NCBI RefSeq assembly: GCF_022919155.1 | Contig: NZ_CP095045.1 | Location: 3,162,001-3,226,000 of the forward strand | DNA length: 64,000 nucleotides | DNA from: Leucobacter allii | GTDB taxonomy: Bacteria > Actinomycetota > Actinomycetes > Actinomycetales > Microbacteriaceae | Reading direction: 5' to 3' | Shown here: one piece after another, positions 16,241 through 25,062 of the stretch | Numbering within the stretch: position 1 is the first letter of the stretch | How the letters are laid out: each line of letters begins with the position of its first letter | The notes under the pieces: model-generated | The model's input: the letters and a program-made list of their open reading frames with translations, nothing else | Database searches by the model: none | Told to the model about the DNA's origin: nothing | Translations under genes and position numbers: made by a program

Positions 16241-17242
16241 ATGTTCGTCTCCCACGCCCCGATCTCCCGTCGCAGATTCCGCGCGGCACTCGCACTCAGC
16301 GCGATCGTCGTCTTAGCCGCCTGCTCCTCCGGCGATGGCGGTACCGCTGTTCAGGGGGCCACGGATGACGGCCCCGAAATGAGCGCAGTACGCATCAGCG
16401 GCATCCAGGGCCCCGGCACGGTCCCGCTCCAGCTCGCCGTCGAGCAGACCGGTGCGGAGCACGGGCTGGAGATCGAACCGGTGTACGTGGACAACAGCGG
16501 TGTCGCCGTCACCTCCGTCGTCTCCGGCGACACGGCGGCCGCCAACTCCAGCTACTTCGGGGTGATCGACGCGATCAACCAGGGCCTGCCGATCGTCGTC
16601 ATCGCCGAGGGCTGGGCGAGCACTCCCGAGACCGGATCGCTCGAGGCACTGCCCGATTCCGGGATCTCCTCCCTCGCGGATCTCGAGGGCCGCACAGTGA
16701 ACGTGATCTCTCTCACCTCGAGCCACGCCATCAAGCTGCGCCACGCGATGCTCGCCGAAGGGCTCGACCCCGACGCCGTCGATTGGGTGGAACTCCCCTA
16801 TGGCGAGGTCGCCGCGGCACTCGAGCAGGGCACGATCGATGCGTCCAGCGCGGTCGGCCCGACCCTCGCCGCCGTCCGCGACCTGGGGAGCACGGCCGTC
16901 TTCGACTACGGCACCGGCGAGTACACCGGCATGGCGGAGTCCGGCTGGATCGCTTCGCAGGCATTCATCGACCAGAACCCCGCGACGGTCCGGGCCATCC
17001 AGTGCACGCTGCTCGAAGCGCAGGGCGCCCTCGTGGATGACCGCGACCTCTTCGAGGAGCAGTTCATGTCGCTGCTCGGCGCCCCGGCGGAGGTCGCCGC
17101 GTCCGAGGTGATGCTCGACTACCAGAGCACGAACCGACTCGCAGAGATCCAGCGCAACGCCGACATCTACTTCGAGAGCGGCCTGCTCGCCGACGAGTTC
17201 GATTTCACGGATCATGTCCTCGACGCTCCGACCGACTGCTGA
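16241..17242 (+). CDS. ABC transporter substrate-binding lipoprotein (NMT1/SsuA-like)
   Basis: 333 residues. The signal has arginines (SRRRFR), a hydrophobic run and a lipobox ending VLAAC, so it should be a membrane-anchored lipoprotein. The mature part is of the NitT/TauT type (YFGVIDAINQGLPIVVIAEG; DLEGRTVNVISLTSSHAIKL; VAAALEQGTIDAS). This family binds sulfonates, nitrate, thiamine precursors and also aromatic acids such as phthalate. GAAGGAG 10 bases before the ATG. The first permease gene starts inside its last 29 bases. Confidence 0.92.
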   Translation: MFVSHAPISRRRFRAALALSAIVVLAACSSGDGGTAVQGATDDGPEMSAVRISGIQGPGTVPLQLAVEQTGAEHGLEIEPVYVDNSGVAVTSVVSGDTAAANSSYFGVIDAINQGLPIVVIAEGWASTPETGSLEALPDSGISSLADLEGRTVNVISLTSSHAIKLRHAMLAEGLDPDAVDWVELPYGEVAAALEQGTIDASSAVGPTLAAVRDLGSTAVFDYGTGEYTGMAESGWIASQAFIDQNPATVRAIQCTLLEAQGALVDDRDLFEEQFMSLLGAPAEVAASEVMLDYQSTNRLAEIQRNADIYFESGLLADEFDFTDHVLDAPTDC

Positions 17243-18092
17243 GGCCTCCGCGCGAGGCGGGAGCTCCGGCCCCGAGAGCCCACGGTCCGCACCGCGCCGG
17301 AGCGCTCGGCGCGGCAGCCGCGTCGCGCTCCGCCGCGGCTGCATCGGCGTACTCGCACTGGTCGTGATCCTCGAGATCGCCTCGCGATCCTCGCTCATCA
17401 CGAGCGGCTTCCTCCCGCCGTTCTCCGAGGTGCTGCTGCGTGCCGTCTCCCTCTGGGGCGACGCGATCTTCCGCGCCGACGTGCTCGCCACGCTCACCGC
17501 GTACCTGCTCGGCATGGCGATCGCCATTGCCATCGCCGTCCCGCTCGGCGTCGTCTTCGGGCTGTCCCAGCCGGTCTACCGCTCGGCGCGCGCCATCGTC
17601 GAGCTCATCCGCCCGATCCCGCCGGTCGCGCTCGTGCCGCTGGTGATCCTCGTGCTCGGCTCGAGCCTCGAGATGAAGCTCGTCATCGTCGTCTTCGCCG
17701 CCGTCTGGCCGATCATGTTCAACACCCTCTACGGCGTCCACGACGTCGACCCCTACACGAAGGAGATGGCGCGCAGTTTCGGCGTCTCCCGCTTCGGGGT
17801 CATCCGGCGGATCGTGATCCCGGCGTCCACCCCGTTCATCGCGACGGGCGTGCGCATCGCCTCCTCCATCGCTCTGATCGTCGTGATCACCGTCGAGCTC
17901 ATTGCGGGCGGCTCGCAGGGGCTCGGGGCGTTCATCTCCCGCACGCGCGCCTACGGCGACGCGGATTCCTATCTCACCGTGCTCGCCGCGACCTTCACCG
18001 CGGGCGTGCTCGGCCTGGTGATCAACCTGCTCCTGGGTTGGGTCGAGCGCCGCTTCTTCGCCTGGGACGCCACGACCCGAGGAGTCCAGTGA
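17214..18092 (+). CDS. ABC transporter permease (SsuC/TauC-like), first
   Basis: 292 residues with about six membrane segments and the EAA-type coupling loop (MARSFGVSRFGVIRRIVIPAS). A 40-residue basic, Ser/Arg-rich N-terminus precedes the first membrane segment. The ATG lies 29 bases inside the binding-protein gene; the stop overlaps the next start as TGATG. Two different permease genes imply a heterodimeric channel. Confidence 0.92.
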   Translation: MSSTLRPTAEASARGGSSGPESPRSAPRRSARRGSRVALRRGCIGVLALVVILEIASRSSLITSGFLPPFSEVLLRAVSLWGDAIFRADVLATLTAYLLGMAIAIAIAVPLGVVFGLSQPVYRSARAIVELIRPIPPVALVPLVILVLGSSLEMKLVIVVFAAVWPIMFNTLYGVHDVDPYTKEMARSFGVSRFGVIRRIVIPASTPFIATGVRIASSIALIVVITVELIAGGSQGLGAFISRTRAYGDADSYLTVLAATFTAGVLGLVINLLLGWVERRFFAWDATTRGVQ

Positions 18093-18946
18093 TGACACAG
18101 ACGACGCCCCGCAGGCTGCTCACCCACGGCATCGCCGTGCCGCGGCGGAGCACCCCGCTCCCGCGGCGCACCCGGCACGCCGCCGCCGCGCTCGGATATC
18201 TCCTCATCCCACTGCTCGTGCTCGTTGCGCTCTGGCAGCTCGCCGCCGTCGCCGCGGCTTCGCCGTTCTTCCCCCCGCCACTGGCGATCGCGGAGAACCT
18301 GTGGGGCCTACTCTCCACCGGCGGGGTCGCCGGTCCCCTCGGCGATTTCCTCGCGACGGTCGGACGGATGCTGCTCGGCTTCGCCCTCGGCTCCGCCTGG
18401 GGCATCGTTTTCGGCGTGCTCATGGGCCTGAACCGCGTGGCCCGGGATGCGATCACCCCGATCGTCGAGTTCCTCCGTTCGGTCCCCGCGACGGCCGCAC
18501 TCCCGCTCTTCATCACGCTGCTCGGCGGCGGCGACGACATGCGCGTCGCCTTCATCGCGTACGGAGTCTCCTGGTTCGTGCTCATCAACACCGCCTCCGG
18601 CGTCGGCACGATCCAGAAGACCATGCTCGAGATGGGGCGCATCTTCCAGGTCTCCCGCGCCCGGCAGTTGTTCGCCATCGTCATCCCCGCGGCCATGCCC
18701 AAGATCTTCGCAGGGCTCCGCATCGCGAGCACTGCGGCCCTGCTGCTCGCGATCGTCTCCGAGTTCATGCTCGCCACGAACGGCATCGGCTACCTCCTCA
18801 TCCAGGCACAGGGGCGCTTCCAGATGCTCGACATGTGGTCTTGGATGCTCGCGCTGGCGATCCTCGGCCTGCTCATCAACCTGCTGCTCGAACGCATCGA
18901 GCATCGTACCCTCGCGTGGCACCGGCTGTCCCGCGCCAAGATCTAG
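18092..18946 (+). CDS. ABC transporter permease (SsuC/TauC-like), second
   Basis: 284 residues, six membrane segments, coupling loop EMGRIFQVSRARQLFAIVIPA, and the SVPATAALPLFITLLG stretch typical of BPD_transp_1 permeases of the nitrate/sulfonate class. GAGGAG about 8 bases before the ATG at 18092, which shares one base with the previous stop. The ATPase gene begins 11 bases after its stop. Confidence 0.93.
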   Translation: MTQTTPRRLLTHGIAVPRRSTPLPRRTRHAAAALGYLLIPLLVLVALWQLAAVAAASPFFPPPLAIAENLWGLLSTGGVAGPLGDFLATVGRMLLGFALGSAWGIVFGVLMGLNRVARDAITPIVEFLRSVPATAALPLFITLLGGGDDMRVAFIAYGVSWFVLINTASGVGTIQKTMLEMGRIFQVSRARQLFAIVIPAAMPKIFAGLRIASTAALLLAIVSEFMLATNGIGYLLIQAQGRFQMLDMWSWMLALAILGLLINLLLERIEHRTLAWHRLSRAKI

Positions 18947-18957
18947 AAGGAGCGGAC

Positions 18958-19752
18958 ATGCCTCCGACCACCACTCCCGCCGCTACGGAACCGCTGGTAC
19001 GGGTCGACGCGGTCTCCCACGTCTACGGGACGGGCGACGCCGCGCATCACGCGCTCGACGGCCTCGACTTCTCGGTGATGCCGGGCGAGTTCGTCTCGAT
19101 CGTCGGCCCGTCCGGCGCGGGCAAGACGACGCTGCTGCGCACGCTCGCCGGTCTGCAGCAGCCCACGGAGGGCGCGGTGTGGGTCGCCGGATCGCGGATC
19201 ACCGGGGTACCCGATGGGATGGCCATGGTCTTCCAGGACTACAGCCGTTCGCTGCTGCCCTGGCTGAGCGTCGCGGCGAACGTCGGCTTCCCGCTCAAGC
19301 GCGCCGGCGCGCAGAAGGCGGATATGCAGCGCGCCGTGAGCGAGGCGCTCGCCGAGGTCGGCCTCGCTGGCTTCGAGCGGCGCTATCCCTGGCAGCTCTC
19401 GGGAGGCATGCAGCAACGCGTCGCGATCGCCCGCGCACTCGCTTACCGCCCGACGCTGCTGCTGATGGACGAGCCCTTCGCCTCGGTCGATGCGCAGACC
19501 CGGGAGGATCTCGAGGACCTCGTGCTGCGCATCCGCGAGCACCACGGGATGACGATCCTCTTCGTCACCCACGACATCGATGAGAGCGTGTACCTTGCCG
19601 ACCGCGTCATCGTGCTCTCCCACCCCCCGGCGCACGTCCGGAGCGACGTCGAGATCGACCTGCCCTTCCCCCGCGATCAGATCGCCACGCGGGAGCTGCC
19701 GCGCTTCGTGCAGCTGCGCAGCCAGGTCGCGCGCCTCATCCACGGGGAGTGA
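18958..19752 (+). CDS. ABC transporter ATP-binding protein (SsuB/TauB-like)
   Basis: 264 residues with Walker A GPSGAGKTT, Q-loop VFQDYSRS, signature LSGGMQQR, Walker B LLLMDEPFASVD and the H-loop VTHDIDES. The order and the missing C-terminal regulatory domain match SsuB/TauB ATPases. AAGGAG 7 bases before the ATG. Energises uptake with the preceding three genes. Confidence 0.95.
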   Translation: MPPTTTPAATEPLVRVDAVSHVYGTGDAAHHALDGLDFSVMPGEFVSIVGPSGAGKTTLLRTLAGLQQPTEGAVWVAGSRITGVPDGMAMVFQDYSRSLLPWLSVAANVGFPLKRAGAQKADMQRAVSEALAEVGLAGFERRYPWQLSGGMQQRVAIARALAYRPTLLLMDEPFASVDAQTREDLEDLVLRIREHHGMTILFVTHDIDESVYLADRVIVLSHPPAHVRSDVEIDLPFPRDQIATRELPRFVQLRSQVARLIHGE

Positions 19753-19759
19753 GGCGCGC

Positions 19760-20863
19760 ATGCTCGCCCGCGCCGCCGTGTTGACGGAGTTCAACACTCC
19801 CTTCGCGCTGACGTCGATCGATCTGGGGAGCCCGAGCCCTGGCCAGGTGCTCGTGCGGACGCTTGCGGCCCCGTTCTGCTCGACCGATTGGATGGGGTGG
19901 CGCGCAATGCGCGGCAAGCGTCCGCCGGTCGTCCTCGGCCATACGGCGGTGGGAGAGGTCGAGGCGCTCGGCGCCGGGGTGACCGACCTCGCCATCGGCG
20001 ATCGCGTGCTCGTCGCAGGGACCCCGCAGTGCCGGGAGTGCTTCTACTGCCGGCAGGGACGGCCCGACCAGTGCTCGGTACTGATGGAGCAGGGCGACCC
20101 TGTCGTCGGCGCCATGCCCGATGGCACCGAGGTCCGTGCGGCGGGCCGTGTCGGCGCGTACGCAAGCCGCCTGCGCGTCGATCGAATCCAGCTGCACCCG
20201 CTGCCGGCGGACCTTCCGGCCGCCGAGGCGAGCCTGCTGGGCTGCGGCATCTCCACCGCCTTCGGCGCGGTCTTCCGCATCGCGGAGGTCGCGACAGGGC
20301 AGGCGGTCGCAGTGCTCGGCCTCGGGCACCTCGGGCTCTGGGCGGTGCAGGCAGCGCGCCTCGCCGGTGCCGGCGAGGTGATCGGAATCGACCCGCATCC
20401 GGAGCGCCGTCGACTCGCGCTGGAGCTCGGCGCGGACGCCGTCGTGGACCCCTCCGGGGATGACGCCGTCGACACCGTGCGGGCCCGCACCGCGGGCCGC
20501 GGCGCCGATGCCGTGATTGAGGCCGCGGGATCGGCGACGGCGACACGGGAGGCGGTGCTGATGACCCGTCGGGCAGGCACGGCCGTGCTTACCGGGGTCG
20601 CTCACGCCGACACCGAGGTGTCGATCCCGCAGCTGCACCTCACCGTGCTCGGCAAGCGCGTGCTCGGCTGCCAGAACGGGCAACTGGTTCTGGATCGCGA
20701 CATGCCGGAGTGGATCGCGCTGCTGGCGGCAGGGCGCATCGACGCTTCTCGGATCCTGACCGGACGCTACCGCCTCGACGAGATCGACGGCGTCGCACGC
20801 CGATCGCAGAGCCTGGACGACCTCAGCGGAGTGTTCGTGGACTTCAGCTCGGATCCGGGATGA
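19760..20863 (+). CDS. Zinc-dependent alcohol dehydrogenase, MDR family, copy 2
   Basis: 367 residues. FCSTDWMG and GHTAVGEV (catalytic zinc), CRECFYCRQGRPDQC (structural zinc), GLGHLGLW (NAD). It is collinear with the enzyme at 4610-5713. The start is 8 bases after the ATPase stop, so it closes the importer operon; uptake and this oxidation are co-expressed. Its 3' end overlaps the convergent MarR gene by 20 bases. Confidence 0.92.
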   Translation: MLARAAVLTEFNTPFALTSIDLGSPSPGQVLVRTLAAPFCSTDWMGWRAMRGKRPPVVLGHTAVGEVEALGAGVTDLAIGDRVLVAGTPQCRECFYCRQGRPDQCSVLMEQGDPVVGAMPDGTEVRAAGRVGAYASRLRVDRIQLHPLPADLPAAEASLLGCGISTAFGAVFRIAEVATGQAVAVLGLGHLGLWAVQAARLAGAGEVIGIDPHPERRRLALELGADAVVDPSGDDAVDTVRARTAGRGADAVIEAAGSATATREAVLMTRRAGTAVLTGVAHADTEVSIPQLHLTVLGKRVLGCQNGQLVLDRDMPEWIALLAAGRIDASRILTGRYRLDEIDGVARRSQSLDDLSGVFVDFSSDPG

Positions 20864-21323
20864 GGTACTCGGCGTTCCGCTCGCGCGCCAGGTTCTCGGC
20901 GAGCGCACGCAGCAGGTCGACGGCGGCCACGAGCTCGTCCTCGCGCCCGGCTGCAGCCTCCGCCAGCCGCTCCGCCCATATCTCGCGATAACTCGCGAAG
21001 TTCTGCTCGGCGAGCTCGGTCAGGTGGATCCGCACCTCGCGCCCGTCGCCCTCACCGGTGGATTTGCGCACGAGCCCCTTCTCCACGAGCGCGGCGACGC
21101 GGGTGCTCGTGTTGCTCTTGTGCTGACCGAACACCCGCGCCATGTGGGTCACCGTGGTGCCGGGATCCGTCACGAGGAAGCGCAGGATTTCTGACTCGGA
21201 GCGCGTCACCGCGATCAGCCCCGGGCGATCGACGAGCACTTCGGGTTGCAGCGCTCGGAATATCTCCACCACACGCTCGCCGAGCTCTCCGAGGAGTTCG
21301 GCCTTCGTCGCCTCGCTGTTCAT
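20844..21323 (-). CDS. MarR-family transcriptional regulator
   Basis: 159 residues with a MarR winged helix: SESEILRFLVTDPGTTVTHMARVFGQHKS at the recognition region, then VAALVEKGLVRKSTGEGDGREVRIHLTE wing. Usually a repressor relieved by aromatic ligands. Divergent from the oxygenase gene at 21438; the dyad at 21375-21388 between them is its most likely operator, and near-copies occur at 1136 and 25068. Confidence 0.92.
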   Translation of the reverse strand: MNSEATKAELLGELGERVVEIFRALQPEVLVDRPGLIAVTRSESEILRFLVTDPGTTVTHMARVFGQHKSNTSTRVAALVEKGLVRKSTGEGDGREVRIHLTELAEQNFASYREIWAERLAEAAAGREDELVAAVDLLRALAENLARERNAEYLIPDPS

Positions 21324-21348
21324 GCCACCACTCTAATCAGTCGTCGTC

Positions 21349-21377
21349 TTGATCGGCCTCGCAGGAATAGATATAGT
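21349..21377 (+). promoter_or_regulatory. Putative promoter of the first oxygenase gene
   Basis: TTGATC (21349-21354), a 17-base spacer, then TATAGT (21372-21377), 60 bases before the oxygenase ATG. The candidate MarR dyad overlaps the -10 box. Confidence 0.5.
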
Positions 21378-21388
21378 TATTATATATA
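21375..21388. promoter_or_regulatory. Candidate MarR-type operator, copy 2
   Basis: AGTTATTATATATA, in the MarR-oxygenase divergent region, matching AGTTATYRAAACTA at 11 of 14 bases. It covers the -10 region of the oxygenase promoter, as a repressor site would. It is the poorest copy of the dyad. Confidence 0.5.
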
Positions 21389-21437
21389 TCCATCCTCAAG
21401 CGCGCCACACGCCCAGCAAAGAAGCAAGGGAGACCCC

Positions 21438-22685
21438 ATGACCCCCACTCTCGAAACCACCGCGCCGGCCACGGCCGTCGCGGCCGATCCGAGCGCCGAC
21501 GAACTCGTCGCCAGCGCCCGAGGGCTCCGCGAGCGCCTGCGCGAGCTGCAGGGCGAGCACGCGGAGCTCGGCACCTACTCGCAGGAGATCCACGAGGCCT
21601 TCGCCGAGCATCGACTGTACGATCTGCTCCGTCCGAAGCGCTACGGCGGTCTCGAGGTCTCCCTGGAAACCTTCTTCCGCGTCGCGATCGAGATCTCGCG
21701 CGGCGACCCCGGCGTCGGCTGGTCCTGGGAGCTCGGCGCAAGCCATGCATATCAGTTCGCCTCCCACTTCCCGCAGCGCGCGCAGGACGAGGCCTTCGGA
21801 TCCGCGGCACCCTTCATCGCTGCTTCCCGCGCCTTTCCGCTCCGCGCCGACGCGCAGCGGGTCGACGGCGGCTATACGCTCAGCGGGAAGTGGAACTTCA
21901 ACTCGGGTTGCACCTACAGCACGCACTTCATGCCGGTCGCCCCGATCGTCCAGGAAGACGGTTCGAGCGAACTGCACATGTTCATCATCCCGCGGAAGGA
22001 CTTCACCATCCTCGACGACTGGGGCGCGGGCAAGACGATCGGACTCCATGCCTCGAGTTCCAACAGCATTGAAATCGAGGACGCGTTCGTCCCCGAGTAC
22101 AACGTCGTTCCGTTCAACTTCAAGGATGTCGAATGGGGCGAGGACGGCACTCCCGGCTATCGCCTGCACCGCAATCCCCTGTACCTCGGCCGCACCTCGG
22201 CCTTCTTCATCGCCGGGCTCACGCAGACCCAGGTCGGCGCGGCACTCGCCTGCAAGGACGAGTACGAGACCCTCATGGAGCGCAGCTCGAGCTTCCCTCC
22301 GCGCATCCCGCGATCGCAGTCGCCGGACTATCAGCTCTGGTACGGCCAGGTCGTCTCGCTCGCCGAGTCGTCGGAGACGCTCATGCTCGGCGCACTGCGC
22401 GAGTTCGAAGAACTGAACACGGCGTGGACCCGCGGCGGCGCGGAGTTCACCACCGTTGAGGACGTGCGCCTGCGTGGGCAGATCGTGCAGGCCGCGAAGC
22501 TCGCCCAGCAGGCGATCGAGATCGCGTGCTCGACGGCCGGCACCTCCGCCTCCGGCCTCGCCGGCTCGAAGCTCGGCAAATACTCCGCCGACGCCGCGAT
22601 GTATCGCACCCACATCGGAGCGCAACACGATGTGCTCCTTGGCTCGCTCGGCCGGGTGCTCCTCGGCCAGCCGCTGACGATGTAG
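21438..22685 (+). CDS. Flavin-dependent monooxygenase of acyl-CoA-dehydrogenase fold (group D), copy 1
   Basis: 415 residues resembling HsaA, the C2 oxygenase of HPA hydroxylase, and DszC. There is an N-terminal helical domain (IHEAFAEHRLYDLLRPKRYGGLEV), a beta domain (GGYTLSGKWNFNSG; GAGKTIGLHASSSNSIEIEDAFVPE) and a C-terminal helical domain. CoA-dehydrogenase catalytic Glu context is not evident, and the HsaA-like WNFNSG segment supports oxygenation of an aromatic ring using reduced flavin from a separate reductase, such as the fusion at 1-1071. GGGAGA lies just before the ATG. Divergent from MarR and followed by a strong terminator. Confidence 0.85.
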   Translation: MTPTLETTAPATAVAADPSADELVASARGLRERLRELQGEHAELGTYSQEIHEAFAEHRLYDLLRPKRYGGLEVSLETFFRVAIEISRGDPGVGWSWELGASHAYQFASHFPQRAQDEAFGSAAPFIAASRAFPLRADAQRVDGGYTLSGKWNFNSGCTYSTHFMPVAPIVQEDGSSELHMFIIPRKDFTILDDWGAGKTIGLHASSSNSIEIEDAFVPEYNVVPFNFKDVEWGEDGTPGYRLHRNPLYLGRTSAFFIAGLTQTQVGAALACKDEYETLMERSSSFPPRIPRSQSPDYQLWYGQVVSLAESSETLMLGALREFEELNTAWTRGGAEFTTVEDVRLRGQIVQAAKLAQQAIEIACSTAGTSASGLAGSKLGKYSADAAMYRTHIGAQHDVLLGSLGRVLLGQPLTM

Positions 22686-22700
22686 CACGGGGACGGCATC

Positions 22701-22742
22701 GGAAGGTCCGGGCCCGGTCCTGAGACCGGGCCCGGACCTTCC
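22701..22742. terminator. Strong bidirectional hairpin terminator
   Basis: A perfect 19-bp stem (22701-22719 with 22724-22742; GGAAGGTCCGGGCCCGGTC and its complement) around a CTGA loop, between convergent oxygenase and hydrolase genes. Confidence 0.9.
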
Positions 22743-22760
22743 GCTACGGCGGAACCGGAA

Positions 22761-23768
22761 TCAGGACACCGCGTCCGCGATCCAATCGAGCACGGGCACG
22801 ATCGCGGCATTCGAGTTCTTCTCGAACATCATCGCGTGCCCGTTCCCCGGGACGCCGTGATCGGCGAGGTTCATCAGCTCGACATTCGCACCTGCAGTAC
22901 GCAGGTAATCGACCAGACCCCCCGCCCAGGCGGCGAAGGGCGAGGACGCGCCGACCATCACGACGGTCGGGATGCCCGCGAGCGAGGGCAGCCGGTAGGC
23001 GGCGGGGTCGCGCTCCAGCTCAGCGGGATCGCGCACCTCCGGCGAGTACCGCAGCGGCGCCGCGGTCACGCCCCAGTCCAACCGGCTTCCCGGTCCGAAC
23101 TCGAAGAACGGCGGGCCCATCGGCTCGATCGCCATGATCGCCTGTACCAGCTCGGGATGCGCGTCGGCGACCAGCCAGCCCGCAGGGCCGCCGGCTGAAT
23201 GTGTGACGAGTACCGCCGGCCCGATCCGCTCGAGCAGCCTCCCGATCCGCTCCTGATCCAGGCGCTGGGACTCGGCGAGGTCAGCCGGCATGAATCCCAT
23301 GCCGGCGATGAGCTGGTCGAGGTGCGGGTCGCCGATCCGATCGCTCCAGGGCGCCTGGTCGTGCCCCGGGGTCGGCGTATCGAAGAGTCCGACGGCGAGG
23401 TCATAGCTGAACTGCGCACCCAGCTCTCCCACCACGTCGGGGTGCGCCCACGAACGGCCGTGCGCCGGCCGGTCGACGACGTAGGTCAGGTACCCCTCGT
23501 CGACGAAGCGGTCGAGCCATCCGGGGCGCCCGTCTGGCGTCCCCTTCCAGTCCGTTCCCTGGCCGCCGCCGCCATGCACGAGCACGAGCGGATAGGGTTG
23601 CGTGATCTCGGCCGGCGCTTCCCACTCGACGTAGAGCGGCGCGCGCTGCACGAGCCCGCGTTCGCCGTCGACGCGCTCGCCCGCGATCCAGAACTGCCCC
23701 TTCCGCACGGTCCGCAGCGGGTACGCTGCGAACTCCTCGGGAAGCGTCGCCGCCACCATGCCGCTCAC
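22761..23768 (-). CDS. Alpha/beta-fold hydrolase
   Basis: 335 residues. Oxyanion motif VLVHGGGGQG, nucleophile elbow VTHSAGG (Ser), a possible acid after VVMVGASSP, and the C-terminal catalytic His in NGHAMMFE. A long lid region lies between the first His-Gly and the elbow (WKGTPDGRPGWLDR; RPAHGRSW), as in esterase/epoxide-hydrolase-like enzymes with bulky substrates. Start taken as GTG at 23768 (GTGA overlap with the oxygenase stop); ATG at 23759 is an alternative. Likely cleaves an ester, lactone or C-C bond after oxygenation. Confidence 0.85.
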   Translation of the reverse strand: MSGMVAATLPEEFAAYPLRTVRKGQFWIAGERVDGERGLVQRAPLYVEWEAPAEITQPYPLVLVHGGGGQGTDWKGTPDGRPGWLDRFVDEGYLTYVVDRPAHGRSWAHPDVVGELGAQFSYDLAVGLFDTPTPGHDQAPWSDRIGDPHLDQLIAGMGFMPADLAESQRLDQERIGRLLERIGPAVLVTHSAGGPAGWLVADAHPELVQAIMAIEPMGPPFFEFGPGSRLDWGVTAAPLRYSPEVRDPAELERDPAAYRLPSLAGIPTVVMVGASSPFAAWAGGLVDYLRTAGANVELMNLADHGVPGNGHAMMFEKNSNAAIVPVLDWIADAVS

Positions 23769-24997
23769 GCGCCCTGCAGCGCGTCCTGCGCGATCTGCCG
23801 GAAGGCGACATCCCGCAGTTGCGGATTCCGGTGCCCGGCGGCCTGCGCCATATCGCGGAAGACGAGCTCGAAACGCTCGCCTTTCTTCGACGCGGAGGCC
23901 CCGATCGTGCGATAGAGGTCCTTCTCCACGACCTCCCACATCTGCAGCATGATCTCACGGCCGATGCCGCCGAGCAGATTGTCGATCGCGATCGTGAACG
24001 ACTGCTCGCCGCTGACGTTCTTCTCCGTCGCCACGAGCCACTCGTCCAACGCGTGGAGGAGCGCCGCCTCGCCGGTGGCGATCTTCACGATCGCGCCGCC
24101 GTAGTAGCGCTGGAAGTCGGGGTCCTCGGTCCGCGGGGAGAACGGCGGGACGGTGATCCTCCGTGTGTCCATCGCGTGCCGGTATTCGTCGAGCGCGCCC
24201 TTCGCGCCGCCGACGCAGATCGCTCCGAGCGCCAGGGCGAAGCTGCTGTTATGCCGCGCGGAGTACATCGAGTTGCCATAGGCCTGATAGCCGGGGCTGT
24301 CCGCGTCGAAGGCGTAGTCGATCAGGTTGGCGTCCTCGACCATGAAGCGCTCGGGCAGGAAGGCCTCGGTGAATCGGATGCTGTTGGAACCGGAAGAGTT
24401 GAGGCCGATCATATGGCCCCAGTCGTCGAGGATCTCGTACGATCCCTCGGGCGCCAGGTAGAGACCGATCCGGGGATTGCCTTCGGCATCGAGGCCGGGG
24501 AGGCGCGCCTGACCGAGGAAGTAGGTGGAATACGGAATGCCCGAGCAGTAGTTGACGACCCCGTCGAGCTGGTAGCCGCCCTCGACCGGCGTGGCTTTCA
24601 CTGTCGGAGCGTACATTGAAGCTGCACGGAAATCACCACTGTTGTACACCTCGGCATGGATCGCTGCCGGGAACCAGTTCGCGACCATCAGCGCGTGGTT
24701 CGCCGAGAGGCAGAAGCACCACGCGGTCCCGACATCCGCCCGGGCGATCTCGATGACGACCTTGAAGAACGTCGCGGGCGCGACCTCCAGGCCGCCGTGC
24801 GCCCTCGGGATGTACATCCGGTAGAGCCCGAGCTCCAGAAAGCGCTCGTGGATCGCCGGGTGGATGTGCGTGATCTGCTGCGCCTCTACGGCGCGCTCGC
24901 GGATCTCATCCGCCATGTCCCGCACCGCGGCGAGCAGCCGCTCCTCGAGCTGCTGGGCATCCTCGGTCAGCAGCTCCGCGTATCGGCTCTCGGTCAT
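23765..24997 (-). CDS. Flavin-dependent monooxygenase of acyl-CoA-dehydrogenase fold (group D), copy 2
   Basis: 410 residues, same layout as 21438-22685: IHERFLELGLYRMYIPRAHGGLEV, GTAWCFCLSANHALMVANWFP, GGYQLDGVVNYCSGIPYSTYF, HMIGLNSSGSNSIRFTEAFLPE. Equivalent segments of the two proteins can be paired along the whole chain. Start at 24997 after GAGAGGA. It is translationally coupled to the alpha/beta hydrolase and preceded by a promoter containing the MarR-like dyad, so both oxygenases and the reductase appear co-regulated. Confidence 0.85.
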   Translation of the reverse strand: MTESRYAELLTEDAQQLEERLLAAVRDMADEIRERAVEAQQITHIHPAIHERFLELGLYRMYIPRAHGGLEVAPATFFKVVIEIARADVGTAWCFCLSANHALMVANWFPAAIHAEVYNSGDFRAASMYAPTVKATPVEGGYQLDGVVNYCSGIPYSTYFLGQARLPGLDAEGNPRIGLYLAPEGSYEILDDWGHMIGLNSSGSNSIRFTEAFLPERFMVEDANLIDYAFDADSPGYQAYGNSMYSARHNSSFALALGAICVGGAKGALDEYRHAMDTRRITVPPFSPRTEDPDFQRYYGGAIVKIATGEAALLHALDEWLVATEKNVSGEQSFTIAIDNLLGGIGREIMLQMWEVVEKDLYRTIGASASKKGERFELVFRDMAQAAGHRNPQLRDVAFRQIAQDALQGA

Positions 24998-25055
24998 CGT
25001 GGTCCTCTCGTCATTGAAAAGAGGCGGTCGCACGGCGTGCGACCGCCACGCTGCG

Positions 25056-25062
25056 ATCATAC
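25056..25062 (-). promoter_or_regulatory. GTATGAY motif, site E
   Basis: GTATGAT on the minus strand (TTGTATGATCG in context), immediately downstream of and touching the -10 box of the second oxygenase promoter. It nearly abuts the MarR-like dyad, suggesting dual control by the GntR and MarR proteins. Confidence 0.35.

Noticed and set aside
21438..24997. Possible identity with the sulfonamide monooxygenases SadA/SadB of Microbacterium and Leucobacter
   Set aside because: Same enzyme class and similar taxa, but I cannot compare sequences here, and the surrounding genes differ from a simple sad cluster with mobile elements as I recall it.
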